Source of the DNA: Gemmatimonadota bacterium
GTDB taxonomy: Bacteria; Gemmatimonadota; Gemmatimonadetes; Longimicrobiales; Gaopeijiaceae
Reading direction: 5' to 3'
DNA length: 6,701 nucleotides
Assembly: GCA_007129525.1 (NCBI GenBank)
Contig: SKVI01000395.1
Span: forward strand, 1-6,701
Part shown: in pieces, positions 1 through 5,862 of the stretch
Position numbering within the stretch: the stretch's first letter is position 1
Layout: each line of letters opens with the position of its first letter
The notes under the pieces: model-generated
Databases searched by the model: none
The model's input: the letters and a program-made list of their open reading frames with translations, nothing else
Told to the model about the DNA's origin: nothing
Position numbers and translations under genes: made by a program

Positions 1-119
1 GGTGGTGAGGGCCGGCGCCGCCGCGTTACGATTCCGGGCATGGTGGTGTGACCGTGCGCCGCACCCGCAGCGGTGGTTTCCGCTTCTTCGACTGCAAGGG
101 CTGGCCCCTGCCCCAGCGG

Positions 120-135
120 CCCCGGGCTACCGGGG
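120..135. repeat. Short GC-rich inverted repeat (hairpin)
   Basis: CCCCGG at 120-125 pairs perfectly with CCGGGG at 130-135 across a 4-base loop, GCTA. The stem is strong, but no T-tract follows on either strand, so it is not a canonical rho-independent terminator. It could end or stabilise an upstream transcript, or it could be a chance product of the GC-rich sequence. Confidence 0.4.
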
Positions 136-352
136 TGGGCCGGACGGTTGAGTCGCGGGTTGCGGGGGCGAAGTAGACGGCGGCGAAGGAGGCGAGCCGG
201 GCGCAGGAGGGACGCGGCCGCCAGTGGGCGCACGGAAGACGGAGGATCGGCATTCGGAGGACGGAGATGAACGTGACGGGGGTCCTCCGGCCCACGAGTC
301 GGCATCAGGGACGTGAGGGCATCACTTCGTTGCGCGGAAGGTTCGGTGTGGC

Positions 353-387
353 GGGGGTGAGGGATGTCGGCGGTGGTGGGTTGGGGG
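353..387 (+). other. G-tract cluster, possible G-quadruplex
   Basis: Four runs of at least three G lie at 353-357, 361-363, 378-380 and 383-387 on the + strand. The gaps are 3, 14 and 2 bases, and the long gap contains further GG pairs. The cluster ends five bases before the predicted -35 hexamer. The middle loop is long for a stable quadruplex, so the structural call is weak. The G-richness itself is directly visible. Confidence 0.3.
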
Positions 388-392
388 TTGCT

Positions 393-422
393 TTGGCACT
401 GACCATCCCGTATCGTGATGAT
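393..422 (+). promoter_or_regulatory. Predicted sigma70-type promoter of the efflux operon
   Basis: TTGGCA at 393-398 matches the -35 consensus at 5 of 6 positions. GATGAT at 417-422 matches the -10 consensus at 4 of 6, with an 18-base spacer. Transcription would start near 429, giving a leader of about 55 bases before the ATG at 485. No better pair is visible between here and the regulator gene. The -10 element sits inside the inverted repeat at 409-425, as expected for a promoter blocked by its own TetR-type repressor. The consensus assumes a housekeeping sigma factor of the E. coli type, which is an inference for this unidentified host. Confidence 0.5.
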
Positions 423-432
423 ACGAACGTAT
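409..432. promoter_or_regulatory. Predicted TetR-family operator, three half-sites
   Basis: A 17-bp near-perfect palindrome spans 409-425: CGTATC (409-414) and GATACG (420-425) are exact reverse complements around GTGAT. A second, overlapping perfect palindrome spans 421-432: ATACG, AA, CGTAT. The middle half-site (421-425) is therefore shared, giving the order CGTAT, ATACG, CGTAT. The block covers the predicted -10 and the transcription start and lies about 50 bases upstream of a TetR-family gene. TetR-family dimers typically bind 15-20 bp palindromes that overlap their own promoters, so autorepression is the natural reading. A further 9-bp palindrome, ATGACTCAT (435-443), lies immediately downstream and may be incidental. 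Confidence 0.65.
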
Positions 433-450
433 GAATGACTCATCGGGGGG

Positions 451-463
451 GTGAGTTCCTCAC
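451..463 (+). promoter_or_regulatory. Small hairpin in the leader of the regulator mRNA
   Basis: GTGAG (451-455) pairs with CTCAC (459-463) around a TTC loop, 21 bases upstream of the chosen ATG at 485. The stem is only 5 bp. It would occlude the GGTGAG that could serve as Shine-Dalgarno for an alternative TTG start at 464, which is one reason for preferring 485. Confidence 0.3.
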
Positions 464-484
464 TTGGAGCCAGCAGGTAGGGAG

Positions 485-1405
485 ATGACCCGCATTCCGG
501 GAAACGGATTTTCTTCACCGATGGAGGGAGGGGGGAAGGCATCGGAGGTCGAGCGGCCCTCCGGTTCAATCCCTTCCACCGATGCGAACCCCGAGGATGC
601 GACCGCTGTGGACCTGGACTTCGACGAGCCCGACTCCGCTGCCGACACCCGGACCCGCCTCGTGGCTGCTGCGCGACGGCTCTTTGGCGAGAAAGGGTAC
701 GACGGCGCCTCGGTTCGCGAGATCACCTCGAAGGCCGGGGCCAATCTCGGGGCCGTCACCTACCACTTCGGCTCGAAGGAGGCGCTGTACAAGGAGGTGA
801 TCCGGGTCGTCCTGGCACCCCTCCAGGAACGCCTGGTGGCCATGGCCCGCGACGACGGGCCGGCGCCAGGACGCCTGGAGGCGCTCCTCCGCACCGTCTT
901 CGAGCATCTCTGGGACAACCCCGACCAGGCCCGCCTCATGGTGGAGGTCCGCCTCTACCGCAGCCAGTGGCTCCCGGAGTTGGCCGAGACGCTGGCGCCC
1001 ATCTCCCAGGCGCTCCTCCGGATCGTGGCCCAGGGGCAGGAAGACAGAGTCCTCCGGCCAGGCCCCCCGCTCCTCTTCGTCATGAGCCTCATGGCCCAGC
1101 CCGTCTATTTCATGCTCCTGACCCGCCGGGCGCCTCCGGGACTTCTGCCCATCGACCCTCACACCGAGGAAGGGCGGGAGGCGTACCTCCGCCACATGGT
1201 GGAATTCGCGCTCCGGGGAATGGGGGCGGAGGGGATGGGAGGGGCCCGGGCCGGAGCGGGAGAGGCCCATCCGCCGGCCTCTGGGGCTGGCGCGCCTCCT
1301 GCGTCTCCTGTCCCCTCGGAGCGGGCCGCAGACGAAGGCGACGGCTCCCCGGATCCCGCCGGCACAGACCCACCTTCATCCCCCGACCCGGAACCGGAGC
1401 CATGA
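485..1405 (+). CDS. TetR/AcrR-family transcriptional repressor (CecR-like)
   Basis: 306-residue protein that probably represses this operon and is released when its C-terminal domain binds a ligand. The TetR DNA-binding domain lies at about residues 54-105: helix 1 around TRLVAAARRLFGEKG, then the helix-turn-helix from GASVREI to GAVTYHFGSKEALYKEV. The recognition-helix sequence resembles the CecR (YbiH) branch, whose E. coli member controls an ABC exporter; that subgroup call is by eye. Residues 106-245 are helical and hydrophobic, as in TetR ligand domains. Two oddities: about 53 residues precede the HTH, and a Pro/Ala/Gly/Ser-rich tail of about 60 residues ends in SSPDPEPEP, making it much longer than the usual 190-230. 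The ATG at 485 follows AGG at 475-477; TTG at 464, ATG at 521 and GTG at 608 are in-frame alternatives, and 608 would give a more typical N-terminus. Its TGA overlaps the ATPase start by 4 bp. Confidence 0.85.
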   Translation: MTRIPGNGFSSPMEGGGKASEVERPSGSIPSTDANPEDATAVDLDFDEPDSAADTRTRLVAAARRLFGEKGYDGASVREITSKAGANLGAVTYHFGSKEALYKEVIRVVLAPLQERLVAMARDDGPAPGRLEALLRTVFEHLWDNPDQARLMVEVRLYRSQWLPELAETLAPISQALLRIVAQGQEDRVLRPGPPLLFVMSLMAQPVYFMLLTRRAPPGLLPIDPHTEEGREAYLRHMVEFALRGMGAEGMGGARAGAGEAHPPASGAGAPPASPVPSERAADEGDGSPDPAGTDPPSSPDPEPEP

Positions 1406-2109
1406 GCCAGGCAGTCCTGGAAGCCCGTGACGTGACTCGCACCTACCGGATGGGCGAGGTGGACGTGCACGCCCTCCGCGGCGTGGACTTCGCCCTCTAC
1501 GAGAGCGAGTTCCTGGTCCTGGTGGGGGCCTCCGGAAGTGGCAAATCGACCCTTATGAACATCCTGGGTGGGTTGGATCGTCCCACTTCGGGCACCGTGC
1601 ACTTTCGAGACCAGGACCTCTCCCGGGCCAACGACCGGCAACTCACCGAGTTCCGGCGCCGGCACGTGGGGTTCGTCTTCCAGTTCTACAACCTCATGCC
1701 CTCGCTCACCGCTCGGGAGAACGTGGCCCTGGTGACGGAGATCTCCCGGGATCCTCTCTCGCCGGCCGAGGCGCTGGAGATGGTGGGTCTTGAGCACCGC
1801 CTCGATCACTTCCCCTCGCAGCTCTCCGGCGGGGAGCAGCAGCGGGTGGCGGTGGCCCGGGCCATCGCGAAGCGCCCCGAGCTTCTCCTCTGCGACGAGC
1901 CCACCGGCGCGCTGGACTACCGTTCGGGGGTGGTGGTGCTGGAGGTGATTGAGCGGGTGAACCAGGAGCTGGGCACCTCCACCGCCGTCATCACCCACAA
2001 TGCCCCCATCTCGGAGATGGCCAACCGGGTGGTGGTCCTCCACGACGGCCAGGTGGAGGAGGAGCGGACCAACGAGACCCGCACGCCGGCCTCCGACATT
2101 CGCTGGTAA
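1402..2109 (+). CDS. ABC transporter ATP-binding protein (LolD/MacB-type)
   Basis: 235-residue cytoplasmic ATPase that powers the permease encoded next. All catalytic motifs are intact: Walker A GASGSGKST (42-50), Q-loop Q94 in FVFQFYNL, signature LSGGEQ (141-146), Walker B LLLCDEP (161-167) with catalytic E166, D-loop GALD (169-172) and switch H199 in ITHN. Length and the GFVFQFYNLMPSLTARENV region are typical of the LolD/MacB/FtsE branch (type VII ABC systems), which use ATP to drive periplasmic mechanical work or export rather than import. The ATG overlaps the regulator's stop (ATGA), with GGAA and GGAG shortly upstream, which indicates translational coupling. A longer reading in this frame reaches back to 967 but lies inside the regulator, and the family N-terminus (VLEARDVTRTY) fits the 1402 start. 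The active form should be a homodimer. Confidence 0.95.
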   Translation: MSQAVLEARDVTRTYRMGEVDVHALRGVDFALYESEFLVLVGASGSGKSTLMNILGGLDRPTSGTVHFRDQDLSRANDRQLTEFRRRHVGFVFQFYNLMPSLTARENVALVTEISRDPLSPAEALEMVGLEHRLDHFPSQLSGGEQQRVAVARAIAKRPELLLCDEPTGALDYRSGVVVLEVIERVNQELGTSTAVITHNAPISEMANRVVVLHDGQVEEERTNETRTPASDIRW

Positions 2110-2120
2110 AGGATCCCCTG

Positions 2121-4520
2121 GTGATGCGCGTCTCCCCCCTGAATCGGAAGCTCCTCCGGGACCTCCGGGAGCGATGGGCCCAGTTGGCCACCATCGGCCT
2201 GGTGGTGGCGGCCGGGATCGCCGCCTTCGTGGCCCTCCTGTCCACCTGGCAGTCGCTGGAGCAGTCCCGGGACGCCTACTACGAGGAGTACCGGTTCGGA
2301 GATGTCTTCGTGGGGCTCGAGCGGGCGCCGGATCGGGTGGCCGACCGGTTGGCCGACGTATCCGGGGTGACGCTGGTCTACCCGCGGCTGGTCTCTCCGG
2401 TGCGGATTCCGCTTCAGGCGGGGACCTCCGACCGACAGCAGCCCCCCATCGGCCAGGTGGTGGGGCTGCCGCCGGGGGGCGAGCCGCCCCTGAACGGGGT
2501 GCTCCTCACCGAGGGCCGCATGGTGGAGCCGGGCCGCTCCGACGAGGCCCTCCTCATCGAGACGTTCGCCGAGCGGGCCGGGATCGTTCCCGGTGATACC
2601 CTTCCGGTGGTCATGGAGGGGACCTTCCGGCAGGTCCGGGTCACCGGGATCGCCGCTGCGCCGGAGTACGTGTATCCGGCGCCTCCGGGGACCGACCCCA
2701 TCCCCGACGACGAGCGCTTCGCCGTGCTCTGGATGGACCGGCAGGCCGTGGCGCCGGTCTTCCAGATGGAGGGCGCGTTCAATGACGCGGTCCTGCGCCT
2801 GGCTCCCGGGGTGGCGGGCACGGCGTCGGAGGACGCGGTCCTGGCCGAAGTGGACCGGATCCTGGAGCCGTACGGCGGCCGCGGGGCCGTGGGCCGGGAC
2901 CTGCAGCGCTCCAACTACTTCCTGCAGATGCGCCTGGACCAGCTCCAGGCCCTCTCGGGCTTCGTCCCCATCCTCTTTCTGGGCGTGGCCGCCTTCCTGC
3001 TGAACGTCGTGCTATCCAGGCTGGTGAGGCTGCAGCGAGGAGAGATCGCCGCCCTGAAGGCACTGGGATACCGCGACCGGGAGATCGGGGGCTACTACGT
3101 GAAGCTGGCTCTCGTGGTGGTGCTCCTGGGGTCGGGGCTGGGGCTGGCCGTGGGGGCCTGGATGGGTCGGGGGCTCACCGCCTTCTTCACCGAGTTCTTC
3201 CGCCTTCCCCTGCTGGAATACGGGGTGCCGCCGGCCATCGCGCTCGTTGCGCTCGGCGTGGCGGTTGTGTTCGGGGTGGTAGGGGCCTTCGGAACACTTC
3301 GGGGCATTCTACGCCTCGCCCCGGCGGAGGCCATGCACCCGGAGCCGCCCGCCCGCTACCGTCCTACTTTGCTCGAGAAGCTCGGGGTGGGCGACCTCTT
3401 TGGCTCCTCTGGGCGAATGATCCTGCGGGAGCTCGGGCGCCGGAAGCTCAGGACCGCCCTCTCCAGCTTCGGGGTGGCGCTGGCGCTGGGGGTCATCGTG
3501 GTGGGCCGGTTCTCGGCCGACGCCTTCGACGTGATCCTCGACCGCCACTACCAGATGGCCATCCAGGAAGACGTGAGCGTGTCGCTCATCGGACCGGCTC
3601 CGGAGCGGGCAGTGAGGGAGGTTGGGGCACTTCCGGAGGTGACCCGGGCCGAGGGCCTTCGGGTCACCTCGGTGCGACTCCAGGCCGGCGCCCGCTCCCG
3701 GGACGTTCCCATCTTTGGCTACCGCGACGGAGACAGGCTGCGGCGGCTCATGGACAGCGAGGGCCGGGTGGCTCCCATGCCGACCGGGGGCCTGGTGCTC
3801 ACCACGACGCTGGCGGATCTGATGCAGATCCAGGTGGGAGACACCGTGGAGGTGCAGCTCAGGGAAGGGAGGAGCGGTACCCAACGGCTCCCGGTGACGG
3901 GCACGGTGGACGAGATGTTCGGCCTCCAGGGCCACATGCGGATGGCCGAACTGAACCGGCTCCTGGGCGAGGGACCGACGGTAAGCAGCCTGCTCCTCAC
4001 CCTCGAGGAAGACGACTTTCCCCTGGTGGAAGCCCGTCTGGCAGAGATGCCCCGGGTGCAGGAGGTCACCGCCAAGGGCCACACAATCGCGCGGCTGGAG
4101 GAGTACACCGCCGAGCCCCAGCGAGTGCTGGTCCTGATCCTGAGCATCTTCGGCTCGGTCATCGCCGTGGGGGTGGTCTACAACAATGCCCGGGTGGCCC
4201 TCTCGTTGAGAGCCCGGGACCTGGCCAGCCTCCGGGTGCTGGGCTTCACCCGGGGCGAGATCTCGGGAATCCTCCTGGGGGAGCAGGCCATCCAGGTCCT
4301 GGTGGCCATTCCCTTCGGCCTCCTCATTGGCCGGATCCTGTCCGGCCTGCTTGCCAGCACCCTGGACCCGGAGGAGTACCGCTTCCCCCTCATGGTGTCG
4401 CCTCAGACGTACGCCTATGCCACCGTGGTGGTGCTGGCGGCGGCCCTTGTGAGCGCGCTCCTGGTCCGTCGGCGGCTGGACCACCTGGACCTCATCGGCG
4501 TCCTCAAGACCCGCGAGTGA
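2121..4520 (+). CDS. ABC transporter permease, two FtsX modules (about 8 TM)
   Basis: 799-residue inner-membrane permease. Predicted spans by hydrophobicity: about 22-41, 281-299, 328-348, 371-393, 446-464, 669-688, 716-738 and 765-783. Each half has one N-terminal span, a large MacB-PCD-like periplasmic domain (about 45-275 and 466-665) and a three-span FtsX domain. The halves share the cytoplasmic motif after the second span of each half: RGEIAALKALGYRDREI (307-323) and RARDLASLRVLGFTRGEI (697-714). One chain thus contains the equivalent of a MacB or LolC/LolE dimer. No NBD is fused, and the ATPase is the gene upstream. AAAGGA at 2108-2113 lies 7 bases before GTG 2121; ATG 2124 is an equally possible start one codon on. 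The substrate is unknown; with an adaptor and OMF downstream, export across both membranes is inferred. A lipoprotein-release role (LolCE-like) is the main alternative but fits the neighbours less well. Confidence 0.92.
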   Translation: MMRVSPLNRKLLRDLRERWAQLATIGLVVAAGIAAFVALLSTWQSLEQSRDAYYEEYRFGDVFVGLERAPDRVADRLADVSGVTLVYPRLVSPVRIPLQAGTSDRQQPPIGQVVGLPPGGEPPLNGVLLTEGRMVEPGRSDEALLIETFAERAGIVPGDTLPVVMEGTFRQVRVTGIAAAPEYVYPAPPGTDPIPDDERFAVLWMDRQAVAPVFQMEGAFNDAVLRLAPGVAGTASEDAVLAEVDRILEPYGGRGAVGRDLQRSNYFLQMRLDQLQALSGFVPILFLGVAAFLLNVVLSRLVRLQRGEIAALKALGYRDREIGGYYVKLALVVVLLGSGLGLAVGAWMGRGLTAFFTEFFRLPLLEYGVPPAIALVALGVAVVFGVVGAFGTLRGILRLAPAEAMHPEPPARYRPTLLEKLGVGDLFGSSGRMILRELGRRKLRTALSSFGVALALGVIVVGRFSADAFDVILDRHYQMAIQEDVSVSLIGPAPERAVREVGALPEVTRAEGLRVTSVRLQAGARSRDVPIFGYRDGDRLRRLMDSEGRVAPMPTGGLVLTTTLADLMQIQVGDTVEVQLREGRSGTQRLPVTGTVDEMFGLQGHMRMAELNRLLGEGPTVSSLLLTLEEDDFPLVEARLAEMPRVQEVTAKGHTIARLEEYTAEPQRVLVLILSIFGSVIAVGVVYNNARVALSLRARDLASLRVLGFTRGEISGILLGEQAIQVLVAIPFGLLIGRILSGLLASTLDPEEYRFPLMVSPQTYAYATVVVLAAALVSALLVRRRLDHLDLIGVLKTRE

Positions 4521-4527
4521 GTAGCGC

Positions 4528-4578
4528 GACCCTGAACCCAAGTTCGACCCTGAACGCAAGCGTGACCCTGAACCCAAG
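4528..4578 (+). repeat. Three-copy 18-bp tandem repeat between permease and adaptor
   Basis: GACCCTGAAC recurs at 4528, 4546 and 4564, an exact period of 18. The conserved core of each copy is GACCCTGAAC[C/G]CAAG followed by a variable 3-base joint. The first and third cores are identical over 15 bases; the middle one has a single C-to-G change. The array fills most of the 68-base gap. The last copy supplies the AAGG (4576-4579) that serves as the weak Shine-Dalgarno of the adaptor. Read as codons, the unit would give DPEPK-like repeats, but that frame is closed by TAG at 4522-4524 and has no start codon, so it is not translated as it stands. Confidence 0.85.
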
Positions 4579-4588
4579 GTAGAGACAG

Positions 4589-5806
4589 ATGTCGGAACAG
4601 GAGAAGAAATCTCGAGAGCTTCCCCGCTGGGCGCAGGTGAGCCTCCTGGTGATCCTGGGGCTGGTCCTGGTGGGCGCCCTGGTCCTGGCCTTCCGGCCCG
4701 GGCCGGTGGAGGTGGATCTGGCGGCGGTGGAGCGAACCACCATGCGGGTCACGGTGGAGGAGGACGGCCGGGCCCGCCTCCAGGACCGGTACGTGGTCTC
4801 GGCTCCGGTGTCGGGAACCCTCACCCGGGTCCAGTGGCGGCCTGGTGACGAGGTGGAGGTGGGCCAGGAGCTGACCCGGCTTCGGCCCTCGCCTTCCCCC
4901 CTCCTGGATGACCGCAGTCAGGCCCAGGCCCGCACCCGACTCGAGGCAGCCCGGGCCGAGCTGGAGAGGGCCCGGTCCATGGAGGAGGTCGCCGAGGCGG
5001 GCCTGGTGGACGCCCGGGAGGAGGTGCGCCGCCAGGAAATCCTCCTGGAGCAGTCCGGGGGCTCCGCTTCGGCGGTGGAGCGAGCCCGGGCCGTTCTCCA
5101 GGCCCGGGAGGCGGAGCGCCGGTCGGCTCGCTTCGGAGTACAGGTGGCGGAGCAGGAGGTGGCCAACGCCCGACTCCTGTTGGAGCGGGCTCCGGACGGC
5201 CGGGAGATGGACGCCGTCCCCATCCCCTCGCCGGTGGCGGGCCGGGTGCTCCGGGTCATGCAGGAGAGCGAGGCGGTGGTGCAGCCCGGGACTCCTCTCC
5301 TGGAGGTGGGCGACGTGGCCAACCTGGAGCTGGTGGTGGACCTCCTCTCGGCGGACGCGGTCCGGGTTCGTCCCGGTGCGGCGGCCGAGATCGAGCGCTG
5401 GGGAGGAGACCGGACGCTGGACGCCCGGGTCCGGACGGTGGAGCCTTCCGCCTTCACCCGGGTCTCCGCACTGGGGATCGAGGAGCAGCGGGTAAACGTG
5501 ATCCTGGATCTCACCGGTCCCCGTGACCAGTGGACATCGCTGGGCGACGGCTACCGCGTGGAAGCCCGCATCGTGATCTGGGAGGAGACGGACACGGTGG
5601 TGGCCCCCGCCAGCGCCCTCTTCCGTCACAACGGTGCGTGGTTTGCCTTCCGGGTGGAGGACGGTCGGGCCCGGGAGGTGGAGGTGGAGGTGGGCGAACG
5701 AAGCGACGTGGAGGCCCAGATCCTTTCCGGGCTGGAGCCCGGGGACCGGGTCATCCTGTACCCCGGCGACCGGGTCGCCGACGGGAACCGGGTGGACGTG
5801 CGATGA
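4589..5806 (+). CDS. Periplasmic adaptor subunit (HlyD/MacA membrane-fusion family)
   Basis: 405-residue adaptor linking the inner-membrane permease to the outer-membrane channel. Order of parts: charged cytoplasmic N-terminus (1-13), one membrane anchor (about 15-35, no lipobox cysteine), first lipoyl half (about 68-98, YVVSAPVSGTLTRV), long alpha-hairpin coiled coil (about 106-200, Ala/Arg/Glu-rich heptads), second lipoyl half (about 211-242, PIPSPVAGRVLRV), beta-barrel (about 245-330) and membrane-proximal domain (about 333-405). At the hairpin tip R148, L152 and S159 fit R-x3-L-x6-S, the pattern reported for AcrA/MacA contact with TolC. Length is normal for the family. Start: ATG 4589 follows AAGG at a 9-base gap, and TAG at 4580-4582 closes the frame upstream. 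Family members serve ABC, RND and MFS pumps; the neighbouring ABC genes identify the partner here. Confidence 0.93.
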   Translation: MSEQEKKSRELPRWAQVSLLVILGLVLVGALVLAFRPGPVEVDLAAVERTTMRVTVEEDGRARLQDRYVVSAPVSGTLTRVQWRPGDEVEVGQELTRLRPSPSPLLDDRSQAQARTRLEAARAELERARSMEEVAEAGLVDAREEVRRQEILLEQSGGSASAVERARAVLQAREAERRSARFGVQVAEQEVANARLLLERAPDGREMDAVPIPSPVAGRVLRVMQESEAVVQPGTPLLEVGDVANLELVVDLLSADAVRVRPGAAAEIERWGGDRTLDARVRTVEPSAFTRVSALGIEEQRVNVILDLTGPRDQWTSLGDGYRVEARIVIWEETDTVVAPASALFRHNGAWFAFRVEDGRAREVEVEVGERSDVEAQILSGLEPGDRVILYPGDRVADGNRVDVR

Positions 5807-5850
5807 GCCCCACGCCCCTGTGCCCGGTCCGCCCGACCCCGCTACCCATG

Positions 5851-5857
5851 AAGGAGG
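5851..5857 (+). promoter_or_regulatory. Strong ribosome binding site of the outer-membrane factor
   Basis: AAGGAGG (5851-5857) lies 5 bases before ATG 5863 and is the best Shine-Dalgarno of the window. It decides between three in-frame ATGs: 5803 (overlapping the adaptor stop as ATGA), 5848 (which would make the SD part of its own codons 2-4) and 5863. Confidence 0.75.
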
Positions 5858-5862
5858 AGAGC

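Larger units (their letters stand above)
1..392. other. Upstream non-coding region, no convincing gene
   Basis: About 390 bases with no gene that I can support. The + strand is G-rich and purine-rich. Open frames exist on both strands (for example 26-295 on the minus strand and 73-270 on the plus strand), but their translations are arginine/proline-rich with no recognisable domain, as expected of chance open frames in GC-rich DNA. The + frame starting at base 1 is open to a TGA at 49-51, so the last codons of a gene entering from the left cannot be excluded, but 16 codons are too few to judge. There is no tRNA-like or rRNA-like sequence. The stretch contains a GC hairpin at 120-135 and G-tracts at 353-387. 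Confidence 0.6.

Noticed and set aside
120..135. GC hairpin considered as a rho-independent terminator of an upstream gene
   Set aside because: There is no T-tract after the stem on either strand and no recognisable gene ends just before it.
26..295. Minus-strand 89-residue open frame, possible divergent gene
   Set aside because: The composition is Arg/Pro-rich with no domain. There is no supporting ribosome site or promoter that I could recognise, and it overlaps another equally featureless frame on the plus strand.
267..434. 55-codon open frame with GGAGG 6 bases before its ATG, ending within the operator
   Set aside because: The ribosome site looks good, but by hand count only about two thirds of third positions are G/C, clearly below the real genes here. 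The peptide is Gly/Val/Arg-rich without a recognisable motif, and the ORF runs across the promoter. Conservation in relatives would be needed to revive it.
435..443. ATGACTCAT palindrome considered as a further operator
   Set aside because: It is a perfect 9-bp palindrome, but it differs from the CGTAT/ATACG half-site and is short enough to be chance. It is mentioned with the operator only because of its position.
967..1401. Upstream extension of the ATPase frame to 967
   Set aside because: It lies within the regulator in another frame, its translation is low-complexity Pro/Gly/Arg, and the ATPase family N-terminus begins at 1402.
3309..4577. Long minus-strand open frame opposite the permease (similarly 4415-5977, 1159-2043 and 566-1270)
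   Set aside because: Antisense open frames are expected opposite GC-rich genes with G/C third codon positions. The translations are His/Gly/Pro/Arg-rich, with no domain, and the plus-strand genes they oppose are unmistakable.
4528..4578. Tandem repeat considered as a CRISPR array or iteron origin
   Set aside because: The units are directly adjacent with 3-base joints and no unique spacers, there are only three of them, and no cas or replication gene is nearby.
5803..5862. ATGA overlap at 5803 as start of the outer-membrane protein
   Set aside because: It is in frame, but the extra 20 residues are Pro-rich, and the AAGGAGG site points to ATG 5863, which directly precedes a normal signal peptide region.
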